A stretch of DNA of 64,000 bases from Gerris lacustris (taxonomy: Eukaryota > Arthropoda > Insecta > Hemiptera > Gerridae): the NCBI GenBank assembly GCA_951217055.1, contig OX578276.1:138815582-138879581 (forward strand), in the 5' to 3' direction. Positions within the stretch are counted from its first letter, which is position 1. Each line of letters starts with the position of its first letter. Positions 10,918 to 22,815 of the stretch are shown one piece after another. The notes below the pieces were generated by a model. It was not told the DNA's origin and did no database searches. It saw only the letters and a program-made list of their open reading frames with translations. The translations under genes were made by a program, and so were the position numbers.

Positions 10918-11497
10918 TAGAATGCCAATTAGTGTGGCACATAGCTTTCTCGCATTCTATCATGTACTTTATTGTTATATTAACATTAAAATTATTGTTA
11001 TATTGTTTATTGTGTAAAAATTATTAATAGTTTTAGCAATCTTTAACACTTCATAGCGGTGTCGCTGTTGGTTTTACTAAAAAATTGTAGTTGCAAAAAG
11101 ATTTGTCTCATTGAATAGATAAAGTTAGATTTTTTTACCTAAAATTCCTAAAATAAAAACCTAAGATCCTAAAATTTTAAATTTGAAGTTCACGTTTACG
11201 CGAGAGTTGCTCGTGAACGCTTGGACGGATAACGTTGTTCAACGAACTTGTCCTGGGCATTGGTAAAATGAACATGTCTAGCAAATTTCATCCAAATCCG
11301 TCGACATTTACTCAAGTTATCGTCACACGTTTCATAATTCGCGGACACGCAGACCGACAGACAGACACGAGACCAAAAATGTTCCCTGAAGTCTGAAACG
11401 GATTTTTGTCTAGGAATTTTTAAAATCGGAGACATAAAAGTTTTTCGTTCTCAAAAGTGAACATAATGCTTCCGTTACCTTCGGTAAGCTCGGAAGC
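10918..11497 (+). mobile_element. TAGACTGCC-family repeat, second subfamily, full length
   Basis: Starts TAGAATGCCAATTAGTGTGG and ends with the perfect hairpin GCTTCCGTTACC-TTC-GGTAAGC at 11,468-11,497. The middle differs from the first subfamily: it holds a CACTTCATAGCGGTGTCGC block, a GGTTTTACTAAA block, and a block reading CGGATAACGTTGTTCAACGA. The 61,484-62,053 copy has the same order on the minus strand. It has no coding capacity. Confidence 0.75.
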
Positions 11498-11559
11498 AAT
11501 AAAAATAAATAAAAGAAAAAGAAGAAAAAAAAGTTATAAACAATTCACAAAATAAGATT

Positions 11560-12440
11560 AATCACGTTAAAATTGAATAATAGATTATAATTATTTGAAA
11601 TTCAATACTAAAATTAGTTGGTCGAATCAGCTGGTAGCTGAGTAATATATTGAATAGAATTGCCAAATGATTTATACACATATGGATGAATAGATCTACA
11701 TTTTGAAAATATGATTTCACCTTTAACTTGTTTGTTTGTTTTACTGATGAATCATCATGATAACCGTTGTGGAGGATACATGACATGTGTGAAGATGACA
11801 TTATAGATTTATACATTAAGCAAAAGTTAATAAATGAAAATTTGAATTTAGCACCTACCTTACTTACTTGTGCTTTATCTAGGGCAACACTGGAGGGTAT
11901 CATAAACTCTCATGATTCCCTTATTTTACATTTCTTCCTGTTCAACCTGGCAGGGTGCAATCAGTAACTTTCCTCCCTGTAAATTAGGGAGAAAAGTTCA
12001 TTTTTTGTGTCTTCAGGAGATAAATATATTGTATTATATTCACCGACATCAGTGGACTGGATAGTTTTAGTTGTTGGAGTTAAACTTTTTAATTTTATAC
12101 ACTCATCATCAGGTCTATTTCAGTCTGAAGTAACCAGAAGATCTGGGTGCTGCATAACGGCAATGCACCTTGCAACACAGAATTTTAAAGTAATTAGTTT
12201 TCATCATGAAAGCATCAGTTTTCACTGTGGCCCTTTATTCAACAGACTAGAGCCCTTGTGACTATTTTTATCCCTAAGATTGAAGAGCCTCCTCAAAGGG
12301 CACCATTTTGGGACATTGTAGAACATCAAAACGACCGTAAGCTACCAGTTGAAGATGATTTCAGTATTTGAGTTCCACCACTGAAGTTTTTAGCGCAGCT
12401 ACTTTGAATGAGACAATGTAATTTCATTTAAGTGATCAAA
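11560..12440 (+). other. Region with two short frames, origin unknown
   Basis: Plus-strand frames at 11767-11967 and 12007-12261 lie close together, and text near 12,281-12,360 reads as IEEPPQRAPFWDIVEHQ in one frame. Base composition is less AT-rich than the flanks. I recognise no domain. This could be a decayed exon or transposase scrap. Confidence 0.15.
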
Positions 12441-13977
12441 ATACAAAAATCAGTCAACTTAATTTCCACACCTCGTATTTTGATCAAAAAATTTAATTAG
12501 TACAATTTTAATGCATAATTTTCGAATCTGTTACATTCACATGTCAGAATTATTGACAACCGAAAAATAGATTTTGGTGGGGGTTGGCTATTCTGTGTGT
12601 ATTTCATATTTAAAGAAAACACGATTAAATTAAATTTAAAAAATTGCATGGTTTAAAGTTCGTATAATGTAAAAAGTAACAATTTATAACCAACACAATA
12701 AAAATAGGTGAGCCCGCTATAAGAGATTGTCACAGACAATAACTAGGTGTATCTTTTTATTAAATGTAATTATCTAAAAAGCCTGTTAAACAAATTGCAG
12801 TAAACAAAATAGTGTTATTAATTAATATTTTTTGTGGTAATTCCTTTTGGTCAATGTTGACTTTGCTGCTGAAGATTATTGAGAGAATGATAAGGGGAGA
12901 CAAGTTGTACAATCTGAAAGGGTCCTAGTTTAGACAAATAGCATGCCTACGTCTCGGTTTAATAAGAACTCCGGATCGTAGAGCCATGAATCCTCTTCAG
13001 ATACCGATGTTATTGTTATGTAGTGAAAACAGTCTTAAAAAGAGCGGGTCTGGAAGCGAGGGACAGGCCGGGTAAGAAGGGAGCAAGATAAGCGAGAATG
13101 GAAATGTTTTGAACGGCCCCAATATTGTTCTTTTGTCCAATACTCCCCCTTTTCTTTTCGTCGGAGCGAAAAACGTTTTAGGGACGTCCTGACAACTCTC
13201 GAGCAAGAAGAAGAGGGGCAGGGAGAATTAATTTAAAATAGATAAAATATCTAAAGGGAAGAAGTGCCCTCCTTTTTTGTCTGAGCTAAGAAAAAGAAAA
13301 GGCAAAATCTGGAGAAGAGGGAAGGGAGAGCAATCTGAGTTTCAGATAATGTCTTCAGAAAAGAAAATAGGGAGGATACCCTGGTAAGAAGACCCTTTCT
13401 TCACCCTTCAGAGACATTCCTTTCTCGACGAACCTCTTTTAGGACCAACAAACAAAACAGCACCCAGAATGTAGTACCAAGTTTCAACCTCGGTCCAGAT
13501 GAATAACACTATCTCTCCAAAAGGGGTAATAAAGAACCATATATATATAAAAAAACGACAAATTTACAATAAACATGAAAACCAATAGAAAATCACATTT
13601 ATTCTCTCATATAATCAATGATGACGCCCTTGTGTTTTAAAAAAATATATCAAAGAGAGGATATCTATTAGAAGTTAAATAAAACAGATAGAAATAACAA
13701 TAACTGAAATTAAATTAAATGATTGAGGAACAAAAGTAACCACTTAACAATATTAAATTACACTTAATTATATTAAATTTGTTGAAGATAAAATGACCTT
13801 CTATGACAAAAACTACTGTGTAATGATAGAAAAAAAGCTTAAAAATAAATAATTAATGGAAAAAATGCTATGTCTAAAGACCCATAGAAAAGAAAAATGA
13901 AGGAAATACACTGAAGCGTGGGCAGATCTAAATATTATGTGGCCTCATGTTACCAATTTATTGGTGCGGGTAATTCT
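12441..13977. other. Non-coding DNA, purine-rich part
   Basis: Unassigned. 13,060-13,400 is rich in GGGA/AAGA text, and the minus frame at 12,997-13,206 arises from that composition. Confidence 0.4.
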
Positions 13978-14105
13978 ATACTGCTTCCGATGGTAACGGA
14001 AGCGATGTGATAATTCTGAAGAACGTACATTTTTTATACCTCCGATTTCAAAAATTCCAAGACAGAAATCTATTTTAGAAATTAGGGAAATTTTAGGTCC
14101 CGTAT
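13978..14105 (-). mobile_element. TAGACTGCC-family repeat, 3' end fragment
   Basis: Minus-strand 3' end with the decayed hairpin GCTTCCGATGGTAACGGAAGC at 13,982-14,002 and the adjoining family block up to about 14,105. Confidence 0.6.
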
Positions 14106-16869
14106 CGTTGTAAAAACAAATATGGCTAAAACGAGAGTGTTGAAAGAAAAGTTTTGCTATTATATATCATGTTTTAAATAATTTTAAAGCTCTTTAAGGT
14201 AAATTTAATACGTAAGTATTTCCCCTAACAAAAGTTTTCAGGTAGCCAAATTGAAAACAATATGGCCGATGAAACTACAACCGTGCATAAGAGAGTTGTT
14301 GATTCTAAACGTTAATCCGACTAAAAATATCCTTAAATTTTTAAAACTTTTTTAAATTTTTTAAGGGAGATGAAGTCCTAAACTTTACTTTTTAAAAGAA
14401 CAAAAAGGAAAATAGATAATAACTGTCACGTATTTGAATTGAGGAGATAAAAATGTAATATTGGTAAAATTAAAAAAAAAAGTAAAAGATAATATAGGCG
14501 TAAGCTACGTCACGAAATTAAAAGAGTCAACACTGTCACATAAACCAACACACAATGTCCCAAAAGAATATTATTGAAAGAAAAAAATGAATAAAACGAA
14601 GTCTGTTTTAGGTCATGACTTATTGATGGAGTAAAAAAAAAAACTGCAGAGCTATGATTTAATATTGGAATTCATTGGGGGGGGGGGGGGGGGGGGCATT
14701 TCAATAATGCCAAATTGGAATAGGGAGGTTGAAATCTGAGTGGGAAAAATTATGAGAAGAGTTTTGGGAATCCTCCCTTCAGAAATGCAAACAGAAGCCA
14801 GTGGCTTTAAAATATTTACATAAATTATAAAAAGTTCCTAATTTTTTTCTCTCTCTTGCCGTAGATATAAAGGAAATAAAAATTACATTCAAAGGAAAAT
14901 TGATTTTTTTAGAATTTCATTTTCTGTTACAATGCTGAATAAAATTTAGAAATGTAAACTTTATCAGTTGAGTACCAAAACATACCATCAACATTTTTCT
15001 TTAGAATCTGATTTGAGTAATTTAATTGGTCGTTAGCGTACAATTAAAATAAATAGCGTACTTAAAATAAAATTTAATAAAATTAGGTATTACCATTTCA
15101 ATGTTGAAAGGTTATTTTTATAATAAAATTCTTACTTAAATTTTGATTAAGCTCTCTCTTATTTTATTTGTGCAAGTCAACGTTAATTTCAATATTTTTT
15201 AAACTTTATAATTTTTTACTTTCTCATATAAAGATAAAGTATTGTGATGACGAGTATTGTGATGGATTTACAAGTTTTGAGATTCAGTCCAAAAGAGTTT
15301 CTTTTTTTTTAAAAAAAAGAAGATGTCTTTCGTCTGTCGTCGTCTGTCTGTGCAGAAGCTTCGAGCCTAAACTACAAGGCCGATTTTGACGAAATTGGCC
15401 ATCCATGTTCAGAAAATCATACCCCGAGGCGAAATCGAGAAATAAATTTTAGCTCTATATTTGGGGGACTCTACCCCCAAAAACTCTGAAAAAAAATTAT
15501 TTCACGAAAACAGTTTGATTAAACGAATTCTAAAATGTAGTCTATATTAATACAAATCAAACGATATAAGTCTTTTTCCAGAGAAAAATCTATTTCCTGT
15601 GAAAATAGCTTTAAACATGAACGGAGAGAGGCCGGGTTGGATTCCCCGCCGAGGAGAAGTCATTTTTTGATAAAATGTTTTAAATTGCAAAACATGAAAA
15701 AATAAAATAATATTTCGAGATTTCAGCTGAATTATCCGTTTTGGGTGTTTCTGAGACCTCCTGAGTGGTTTTCAGCATGACGTCGTGTGTGTGCATGTGT
15801 ATATGTGAGCATGTATGTAGCATGTGTGTATGTGAGCATGTATGTAGGTGTGTAATTATCGTAGCGCCCAGGGTATTAAACCAAGAGAGTTGAAACTTGT
15901 GAGAAAAATCAGTCTTTATTTCTAGTTGGGCCGCCCAGAAAATCAACATTTTCCGCCATCTTGAACCCAGTTTGCTGAGTCAGCAAAAATTTAAATAAAA
16001 ATCAGATATTGGTCAGATCGAGTTATAATTTGGCATGAATGAACCTCTCTGTATGACAAACAAATCCACCAAATTTAATTTTTATATTGGCGCCATTTTG
16101 AAGTTATCGATTTTGGAAACTTTGACGGTTAATATATTTAAGTATAAATACGTTTTTGACATATAGCATATCGTTGAAACTGGTAAAAAGTATGGTCAAT
16201 CAATCGCCATTTATTGAAGAAACATATAAAAGAACATAAGTTATTACATACATATCTTGATAATAATATCTGAATAATTTTAACAATAATATAACAATTA
16301 CATTTATTCATAAATTTGTAACACTGTCTTCAAATCGGCCTTTGGCCGTGACACCCATATAAGGTTTGGAGTTGTCTTTATTTACCAATATTATTATTCA
16401 TTTAAAACCTAACATAAAAATTATTTTTATTTTTAATTGAATACGTTATCAATAAATTTCCTATTTACCCATGTTTTTCCCTGCTTCAACTTAATTTATT
16501 CGTAAGTAATAATATAACAAACAATATTTACATTAAAAAAACAGCTGTAATAATTAATATACCAGACCAACAAAATATTAAATTACAACAAAATATTTAA
16601 TAACTTCAAAATAACTACAATTTATATTATATTAATCTACATATAATAATTAACAACAAATAATCAAAATTATTTTCTTTAAATATCTATAAATATTTAT
16701 TCATAAACTAATAAATTAATCATAATAAAGATCTTGGAAAAAAAAAAAATCCGGGAATTGGGATTTCTTTTTAATTGGTGAGTTTTTAACTTTATTAATC
16801 GATTCCTTAGTTTAATACAAATTATTAAATGTTGATATTAAAAGTTGATAAGTTTAAAACGCTGTTCCT
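14106..16869. other. AT-rich DNA with simple repeats
   Basis: No gene. A long G run lies near 14,678-14,697. A diverged GT-rich tandem at 15,785-15,860 has a repeated ATGTGAGCATGTATGTAG unit. Text at 15,330-15,480 (CGTCTGTCTGTGCAGAAGC, then an ACAAGGCCGATTTTGACG block) looks like an interspersed repeat edge, but I could not fix its ends. Confidence 0.35.
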
Positions 16870-16996
16870 AGGTGCATGGAGGACACCTACTTACTTATTC
16901 CAAAGCCGCCTGACCCAGGAGGGCAATTTGACAATATTTATGTTTCGAAAATAATACAGCTTGAATAAGAGTGAGATTGGAGGAGAGCTGAGCACA

Positions 16997-18187
16997 ATGC
17001 CTAAGAGCAAACGACAACGTACTACCAGTTTTGAGATAACACTTCCTGAAACAGCTCATCAAGTCATTACTTTCGTTGTAGTTAAGAGAGTAAACAACGA
17101 ATCGATGTGAAATGTCTCTCCGTTTCTAATTGACAAGCTGCTTCAACAAACTTGTGGAACAGTAAAAATGGCTAAAAAGTTGAGAGACGGATCCCTTTTA
17201 GTCCAGACCTCGACTCATGCACAAGCTGAAAAGCTTCTAAACCTTCTCCCCTTAAATGAAACCTTAAAAGTTACCGTTGAACCACACAAGACACTTAACG
17301 TTGTTAAAGGCGTAATAAATTGCCCTGATCTTGATTTAGTTCCGATGGAGGAAATCAAAGAGAATTAAATAAGCCAAGGACTTGTTGATGTAAAACGGAT
17401 GAATAGGAGAGAGAACGGAACCTTACGTCCCACTCATAGCTACATTATGACATTTAGCCGATCAACATTGCCTGAAAGAATTAAAATAGGATATTTATCG
17501 GTTCCAGTGAGACCATATCTCTTCCTGTAAGGTGCTACCTTTGCTTTATGTACAACCATGTAAAGGCAAACTGCACCAATAAGCCAATCTGCCCCGACTG
17601 TGGTGAAACCCCACATGAAAATAACCCCTGCTCGCGTTGTACCAATAACCCTTGCTAAGCGTTGTACCAATTGTACAGATGCACACTCCGCTATGGACAA
17701 ATCCTGCCCAACGTGGCTTTTAAAACGAAAAATAGTTGAAATAAAAACTTTAGAAAAAATTTCTTATAATGAGGCAAAGAAAAAAGCAATTTTGTCGGGA
17801 ATATATGCCAACTCTTCCAGAACTTTTTCCAGCCTTGTTTCCCCTAATACATCTAAGCAAGACTCTTCGAATATTAATTGTATAGTGAAATAGAGTCAGA
17901 TGAAAGATCAGGCAACTCAATGCTCTGGTATACCAAAAAACGTGGCAGCAGCATCAAACAGTTTTACGAAGAAACAACTGGATAAAAAACCAAAAACCGA
18001 AATCAAACAAACACCCAGTTCTAGAGCAGATGAAAAACAACCACTTAAGCTTGACATCCTCGCTGAACAAGAAATGCTGTGGATAAATGACTGGGACTCT
18101 GGAGACTCGGGAGGCTCAAATACAAGTATAAATGAGATAAGAAAACCTGCAGCCGGAAAGGGGAAGAAATCAAGGAAGAAACGATAG
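16997..18187 (+). pseudogene. LINE ORF1, gag-like RNA-binding protein (degenerate)
   Basis: ORF1 of the LINE binds element RNA and packages it. The frame starts at ATG 16,997 and is broken by TGA at 17,108, TAA at 17,366 and frameshifts near 17,520 and 17,650. The N-terminal part (LIDKLLQQTCGTVKMAKKL, then LLVQTSTHAQAEKLL) matches the fold before the knuckles in Jockey/I gag proteins. Three knuckles are visible in order across frames: CYLCFMYNHVKANC and CPDCGETPHENNPC (both CX2CX4HX4C), then CTNCTDAHSAMDKSC (CX2CX3HX6C). The C-terminus is lysine-rich and ends KGKKSRKKR. The second frameshift sits at an imperfect duplication of GCGTTGTACCAA, which suggests replication slippage. Confidence 0.75.
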
Positions 18188-18253
18188 TAATGTTAATAGA
18201 TTGTTTATTCTAATATTTTTCTATAACTTATAAATTTAACTTTATGATACTAT

Positions 18254-19146
18254 ATGAACAGAAAAAATTACAATAAAACAGCATTTTTATGCTGGAATTG
18301 TAAAGGATATAGAACGAAGTATGAAGACCTCAGACTTCTTTTAAGTGATGAGCAACCGGATGTAGTAGTGTTACAAGAAACCCATCTCCAGAAAAACAAC
18401 GCACTAAAAGTCAGTGGCTTCACCGTTTTGAGGTCAAACCCGCAAGATGGCTCAAGAAAAGGAGGTCTAGCAATCCTTACCCGTACCTGTATACCAAATT
18501 ATCAAATTCATGTAAATAGCAAATTACCTGTCCTCGTGTCAAGAATTGGCTCAACCTATCCTATCACAATCTGCAACATCTATTAAAATGTGGAGGTCAA
18601 TTTAACATTAAATAAACTGGATAACCTCCTCCAACAACTACCTCCCCCATTTATTATTATGGGAGATACAAACGCCCATAATGGATTATGGGGATCGCCT
18701 AAAACTGACGCAAGAGGAAATATTATAGAGAATTTTCTTAGTAATAATAATATATATTTGCAGAACAATGATGATCGTTTTACGTATATGGATGCCAGAA
18801 CTGGCCAACTAGATGCATTAGATCTAGCTCTTTGCTCTTTAGGATTGGCCAAGATATCAGAATTTAAAGTACTAACCAATTTGTACGGCAGCGACCATTT
18901 TCCTCTATCTCTCAAAATATTTCCAAACACGCCTAAACAGAACCATTGACTGCATGGGCCATTAAGAAGGCAAACTGGGAGGAATTTACAAAACATCTAA
19001 TATCGATGCCGGATTTCAGAGGTTCCAATAAAGAAGATGAAATAAGAGAGCGACTTGCCTATATTACAAATTCCATACACGAGGCCGCTTCAAAATCAAT
19101 CCCATTCGTTTCCAAAGGCAGAGGTTGTCCACTGATGCCTTGGTGA
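18254..19146 (+). pseudogene. LINE ORF2 N-terminus, AP endonuclease (broken)
   Basis: The endonuclease nicks target DNA for target-primed reverse transcription. The start at 18,254 follows ORF1 by 66 bases. Catalytic landmarks are present: WNCKGYRTK (Asn), LQETHL (Glu), MGDTNAHNGLWGS (Asp/Asn) and GSDHFPL (the final His). A TAA at 18,584 splits the domain after CNIY, and a TGA at 18,947 with a frame change follows the His motif. The segment 18,946-19,146 is the linker towards RT (AWAIKKANWEEF), in a different frame. Every catalytic residue I can place is kept, but the frame is not open. Confidence 0.8.
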
Positions 19147-19301
19147 AATGATGAGTGCAGGATAGCGGTAAAAACCGTCGAAGAGCATTACGAATATTCA
19201 GGAAAAATTCATCTTTGGTCAATCTGATAGGTTATCGTAAAGCAAGGGCTAAATGCAAATATACAATGACGCAGGCAAAGAAGTGATCTTGGATAGAATT
19301 T

Positions 19302-21860
19302 GTGTCTTCAATAAACCAAAACACATCTTCTAAGGAAATCTGGTCTAAGGTTAGAGCCATGAGGGGTAAAAGAAAGGACTCCTCCCTCCCCATCATGAGG
19401 AGTGGTGGTAGTATGATAACAGACCCAGTGCAAGTCAGCGAGATTTTGGCGGAACATTTTGCGTCGGTAAGTTCAACTAAGTCTTATGATAATGAATTCC
19501 AAAATTTGGAAAAAACTACTGAAGAAATCGAAATCTTGTTCGAATCGGATACTGCTGCAAATTATAATAGAGCATTTACTATGTGGGATATGGACGCCGC
19601 GATAAGATCGTTAAAACCAACTACACCAGGACCGGATAAAATTCATAATCTTATGATAAAGAATTTACCAGCCAATTTTAGACGCCATCTACTGATTCTT
19701 TATAATATGGTGTGGGAGACTCATATATATCCAGAAGAGTGGCGAGTTGCATCGCTAATACCTTTGGCTAAACCTGGAAAAGATCCCTCACTTCCAGAAT
19801 CATACCGACCAATCGCGTTGACCAACACTCTTGGAAAGCTGCTAGAAAAGATGGTAAATTCGAGACAACTATGGGAACTTGAGTCTAGACAATGCTTAAC
19901 TCCATTCCAATCTGGATTTAGAAAATCCCGCTCTACTCTGGATAATTTAACCAGGCTTGAGACGTATATTCTTGATGGATTTTCCAAAGGAGAAGAGACA
20001 GTCGCTGTCTTTTTTGACTGTGAAAAAGCGTACGACAAAGTCTGGCGGTCTGAAGTCCTTAGGCAGCTTAGCGTTTTCGGTTTTAAAGGAAATTTGCCTA
20101 AATATATAGGAAACTTTTTGACAAATAGACATTTCAGAGTAAAGGTTGGAAATGAATTATTAAAGTTATATTTGCAGGAGAACGGAGTCCCTCAAGGTGC
20201 TGTCCTTAGTGTCACGTTATTCCTTCTAGCAGTAAATGATGCATCAAAAATGTTACCACCAGAAATAGAATCCTCGTTATTTGTCGACGACATAACCATA
20301 CTATACAGGTCGAAGGATAGTCATGAGAACCAGAGACTATTACAGCGTGGAGTAAATCGTTTAGAGAAATGGGCACATACAACAGGGTTGAAATTCTCCC
20401 CTAGTAAGACAAAATTTCTCCACTTTTCAAAAAGAAAACCTAAGAAAAATGTGCGTTTATCTCTCAGTGGTCAGGAGATTGGCAATCAAGTGGCCTTAAA
20501 ATACCTAGGCCTGAGATTCGACTCTAAACTTACGTGGAAGGATTATATTGAGGAGCTGAAGGTAAAATGTGCAAAAGATCTTAACCTGTTGAGGCTAATA
20601 AGCGGTCAAAAGTGGGGAGCAGATAGGCAGACGTTACTTCGGCTATATCGGCATATTATTCGATCCAAACTTGACTACGGCTGCACTATATACGGAGCAG
20701 CCAAAGCCAACCATCTAAAACTGTTAGATCCTATTCACAACGCTGGCATACGAATATTAACAGGTGCCTTTCGAACCACTTCTGTAAAAAGCCTTTATGT
20801 TGAGAGCAACGAACCACCTCTGTCACTTAGAAGAGATAGCCTACTGTTGAGATACTGCTTCCCGGTAATGCAGAACCCTCACAACCCAGTAGCTAGGCTC
20901 TTACAGCGTCAACAAATAAACCCACGATTCGAGCGTAATCCTAGATTGAAGAAGCCAGTGTATCTTCGCTTCAAAGAACTTCTGACCTCCTACAATCTAA
21001 ATCACCTCCCGCAACCAACAACACTTGAAGCCTTTTCCCCACCACCCTGGATCATTAACCGGCCACAAATCAAATTGGTCAACATACCTAATAACAAAAA
21101 AGCTAACACTCTTCCAATATTATATATTCAGGAACATACAAATTCTAAAGCCAAACACGCAGATAGCCCACAGATTTATAAAGACGCGTCTAAATCTAAT
21201 TCAGGAGCTGGCGTCTCTGTTGTTAAAGAAATTGAAGACCAACATTCTTTAAAGTTTAAATGCTCAACAAGAAGCTGTGTCACTACTCTGGAAAGGGAGG
21301 CAATCTACCAGGGCATTAAGTTTGTTGCCGAATATCGAGCTTCAAGTGCAATCATTTACACTGACTCTAAAAGCGCTCTTCAGATCTTAGATAGCTTTCA
21401 CACAAGAGATCCAGTTGGACTGAAAATCAGGGAAAAGCTACTTTGTATTACCACCAGCGTTAAGTTTTGCTGGGTGCCCGGGCACATTGGAATAATAGGA
21501 AATACTTTGGCAGATAAGCTGGCTAAGGATGCACTGGTTGATAATGTTCCTGAAATCCCAACCTCGATATCGGCCAGAGATCTTTATCAGGAGATTGGGA
21601 AAGCTATAAATGAATCATGGCAAGAGGGATGGACCAATTGCTCTGAAAACAAGTTGAGAGAAGTTAAACCGACGTTACAACTGTGGAAGACTGCCAGCAG
21701 AACAGACCGCTTTAAAGAAACTGTTTTATGTAGGCTACGGACTGGACATACTAAACTAACTCACAGTTACCTATTTATCAGAGACAAAGACCTTCCAAAG
21801 TGTAAACTATGTGACAATTTACTGACTGTAAAACATATACTAACTGACTGCCCTGCATAA
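19302..21860 (+). CDS. LINE ORF2 reverse transcriptase and RNase H, open frame of 852 codons
   Basis: This part copies element RNA at the nicked target and removes the RNA strand. RT motifs in order: GPDKIHNLMIKNLP, ESYRPIALT, FQSGFRKSRSTLDNL, FFDCEKAYDKVW (about residue 238), NGVPQGAVLSVTLFLLAVND and LFVDDI (about residue 326). RNase H follows: YKDASKSNSGAG (about 627), LEREAIYQ, TDSKSAL (about 687), VPGHIGIIGNTLADKLAKD (about 737). A C-terminal CKLC...HILTDCPA zinc motif ends the protein. The residue before the catalytic DD is Val instead of the usual Ala. The frame begins after a TGA at 19,284, so the first Met is not the natural start; the natural protein would include the endonuclease upstream. 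Confidence 0.85.
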   Translation: MSSINQNTSSKEIWSKVRAMRGKRKDSSLPIMRSGGSMITDPVQVSEILAEHFASVSSTKSYDNEFQNLEKTTEEIEILFESDTAANYNRAFTMWDMDAAIRSLKPTTPGPDKIHNLMIKNLPANFRRHLLILYNMVWETHIYPEEWRVASLIPLAKPGKDPSLPESYRPIALTNTLGKLLEKMVNSRQLWELESRQCLTPFQSGFRKSRSTLDNLTRLETYILDGFSKGEETVAVFFDCEKAYDKVWRSEVLRQLSVFGFKGNLPKYIGNFLTNRHFRVKVGNELLKLYLQENGVPQGAVLSVTLFLLAVNDASKMLPPEIESSLFVDDITILYRSKDSHENQRLLQRGVNRLEKWAHTTGLKFSPSKTKFLHFSKRKPKKNVRLSLSGQEIGNQVALKYLGLRFDSKLTWKDYIEELKVKCAKDLNLLRLISGQKWGADRQTLLRLYRHIIRSKLDYGCTIYGAAKANHLKLLDPIHNAGIRILTGAFRTTSVKSLYVESNEPPLSLRRDSLLLRYCFPVMQNPHNPVARLLQRQQINPRFERNPRLKKPVYLRFKELLTSYNLNHLPQPTTLEAFSPPPWIINRPQIKLVNIPNNKKANTLPILYIQEHTNSKAKHADSPQIYKDASKSNSGAGVSVVKEIEDQHSLKFKCSTRSCVTTLEREAIYQGIKFVAEYRASSAIIYTDSKSALQILDSFHTRDPVGLKIREKLLCITTSVKFCWVPGHIGIIGNTLADKLAKDALVDNVPEIPTSISARDLYQEIGKAINESWQEGWTNCSENKLREVKPTLQLWKTASRTDRFKETVLCRLRTGHTKLTHSYLFIRDKDLPKCKLCDNLLTVKHILTDCPA

Positions 21861-22160
21861 CAACAAGACGTAGATAGGCATTTTGAAGACACAAATCTTA
21901 CAACAATTTTGGAGGACAATGAAATAAAAATAAATAAAATCTAAATAATAAATAATAATAAATAAAAAAAAATAAATAAATAAAATGAAATCTGTACAAA
22001 AACTATTTACCTACATCAAGGACACTAACTTACTGACTTAACTATAAATCAACTAACTTTAAATAAGCTAATAAAAATATAAGTGTATGATAAAGGGTGT
22101 AAATGACCACGAGCAGTCCGTACACCCAATTAAAACAATAAATAAATAAATAAATAATCA

Positions 22161-22270
22161 TAATAATAATTTATATGCCTATATATACATATACACACAC
22201 ATATATGTATACATACGTACACACATACACACATACTTATGTATATATTACCTACATTCATTTATAATAT
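22161..22270. repeat. Simple-repeat tract after the LINE tail
   Basis: TA- and CA-rich microsatellite text (TATACATATACACACACATA and similar) follows the LINE's (AATA)n tail. It may have grown from the tail. Confidence 0.6.
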
Positions 22271-22429
22271 TTCAAAACATGTATAGACAAAATTCTTGCA
22301 TGCAATTCAGTGCCATAAAAGTTTTGGTTATCATATTTGATAAGACTTTTCACTTCAGTTTTTATTTATTCATTCGATTTTATATTCATTATTTATCCAT
22401 TCTTAATTTACCTTTTATAAAACCATACA

Positions 22430-22815
22430 TCACTGTTAACCTTTATCATTCGCTGCCACTCTTTTCTGTCCATGGCCACTCATTGCCACGTTGCTTTTCC
22501 TCAACACTTCCACATTCGTTCTTCCCACCTTAATCCTGGTCTACCTCTACTTCGAGTGCTTTCTCTTGGATACCTATCTATAATTATCTTTGTCCATCTA
22601 TTGTCCTTTGTCCTCGCGATGGTCCCCGCCTAGCTCCATTTCCTTTCCACCATAATTTCGTTCTATCTCTTACCCAATCATTTCTTGTAATTTTCAGCAT
22701 GCACCTCTCCATATGCATTTGTGCTACTCTCATTTTGTCACTGATATTTGGGTTAATACCCAAGTTTTAAACTCCGTACGTCATTACTGGACACACACAC
22801 ACATCATCCACAGTT
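22430..22815 (-). pseudogene. RTE-like LINE, C-terminal reverse transcriptase fragment
   Basis: The minus strand encodes, over frameshifts, motifs typical of the end of RTE-type ORF2: PVMTYGV near 22,780, MRVAQMHMERCML near 22,690-22,730, NDWVRDRTKLWWK near 22,640-22,690, ARTKDNRWTKIIIDRYPR near 22,565-22,620 and GRPGLRWEE near 22,520-22,545. The R-W-A/S-G-x-x-A-R and DNRWTK motifs after the polymerase domain are characteristic. No upstream polymerase is present, so this is a short 3' remnant. Confidence 0.65.

Larger units (their letters stand above)
16870..22160 (+). mobile_element. I-like non-LTR retrotransposon (LINE), broken copy
   Basis: A single long LINE in plus orientation: gag-like ORF1 (16,997-18,187), ORF2 with AP endonuclease (18,254-19,146), reverse transcriptase and RNase H (19,302-21,860), a short 3' UTR, and a terminal (AATA)n tract near 22,136-22,156. 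RNase H after RT, three CCHC knuckles in ORF1 and a short simple-repeat tail instead of poly(A) fit the I group of LINEs. The 5' boundary near 16,870 is a guess and no target duplication was found. The copy carries several stops and frameshifts in its 5' half. Confidence 0.85.
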
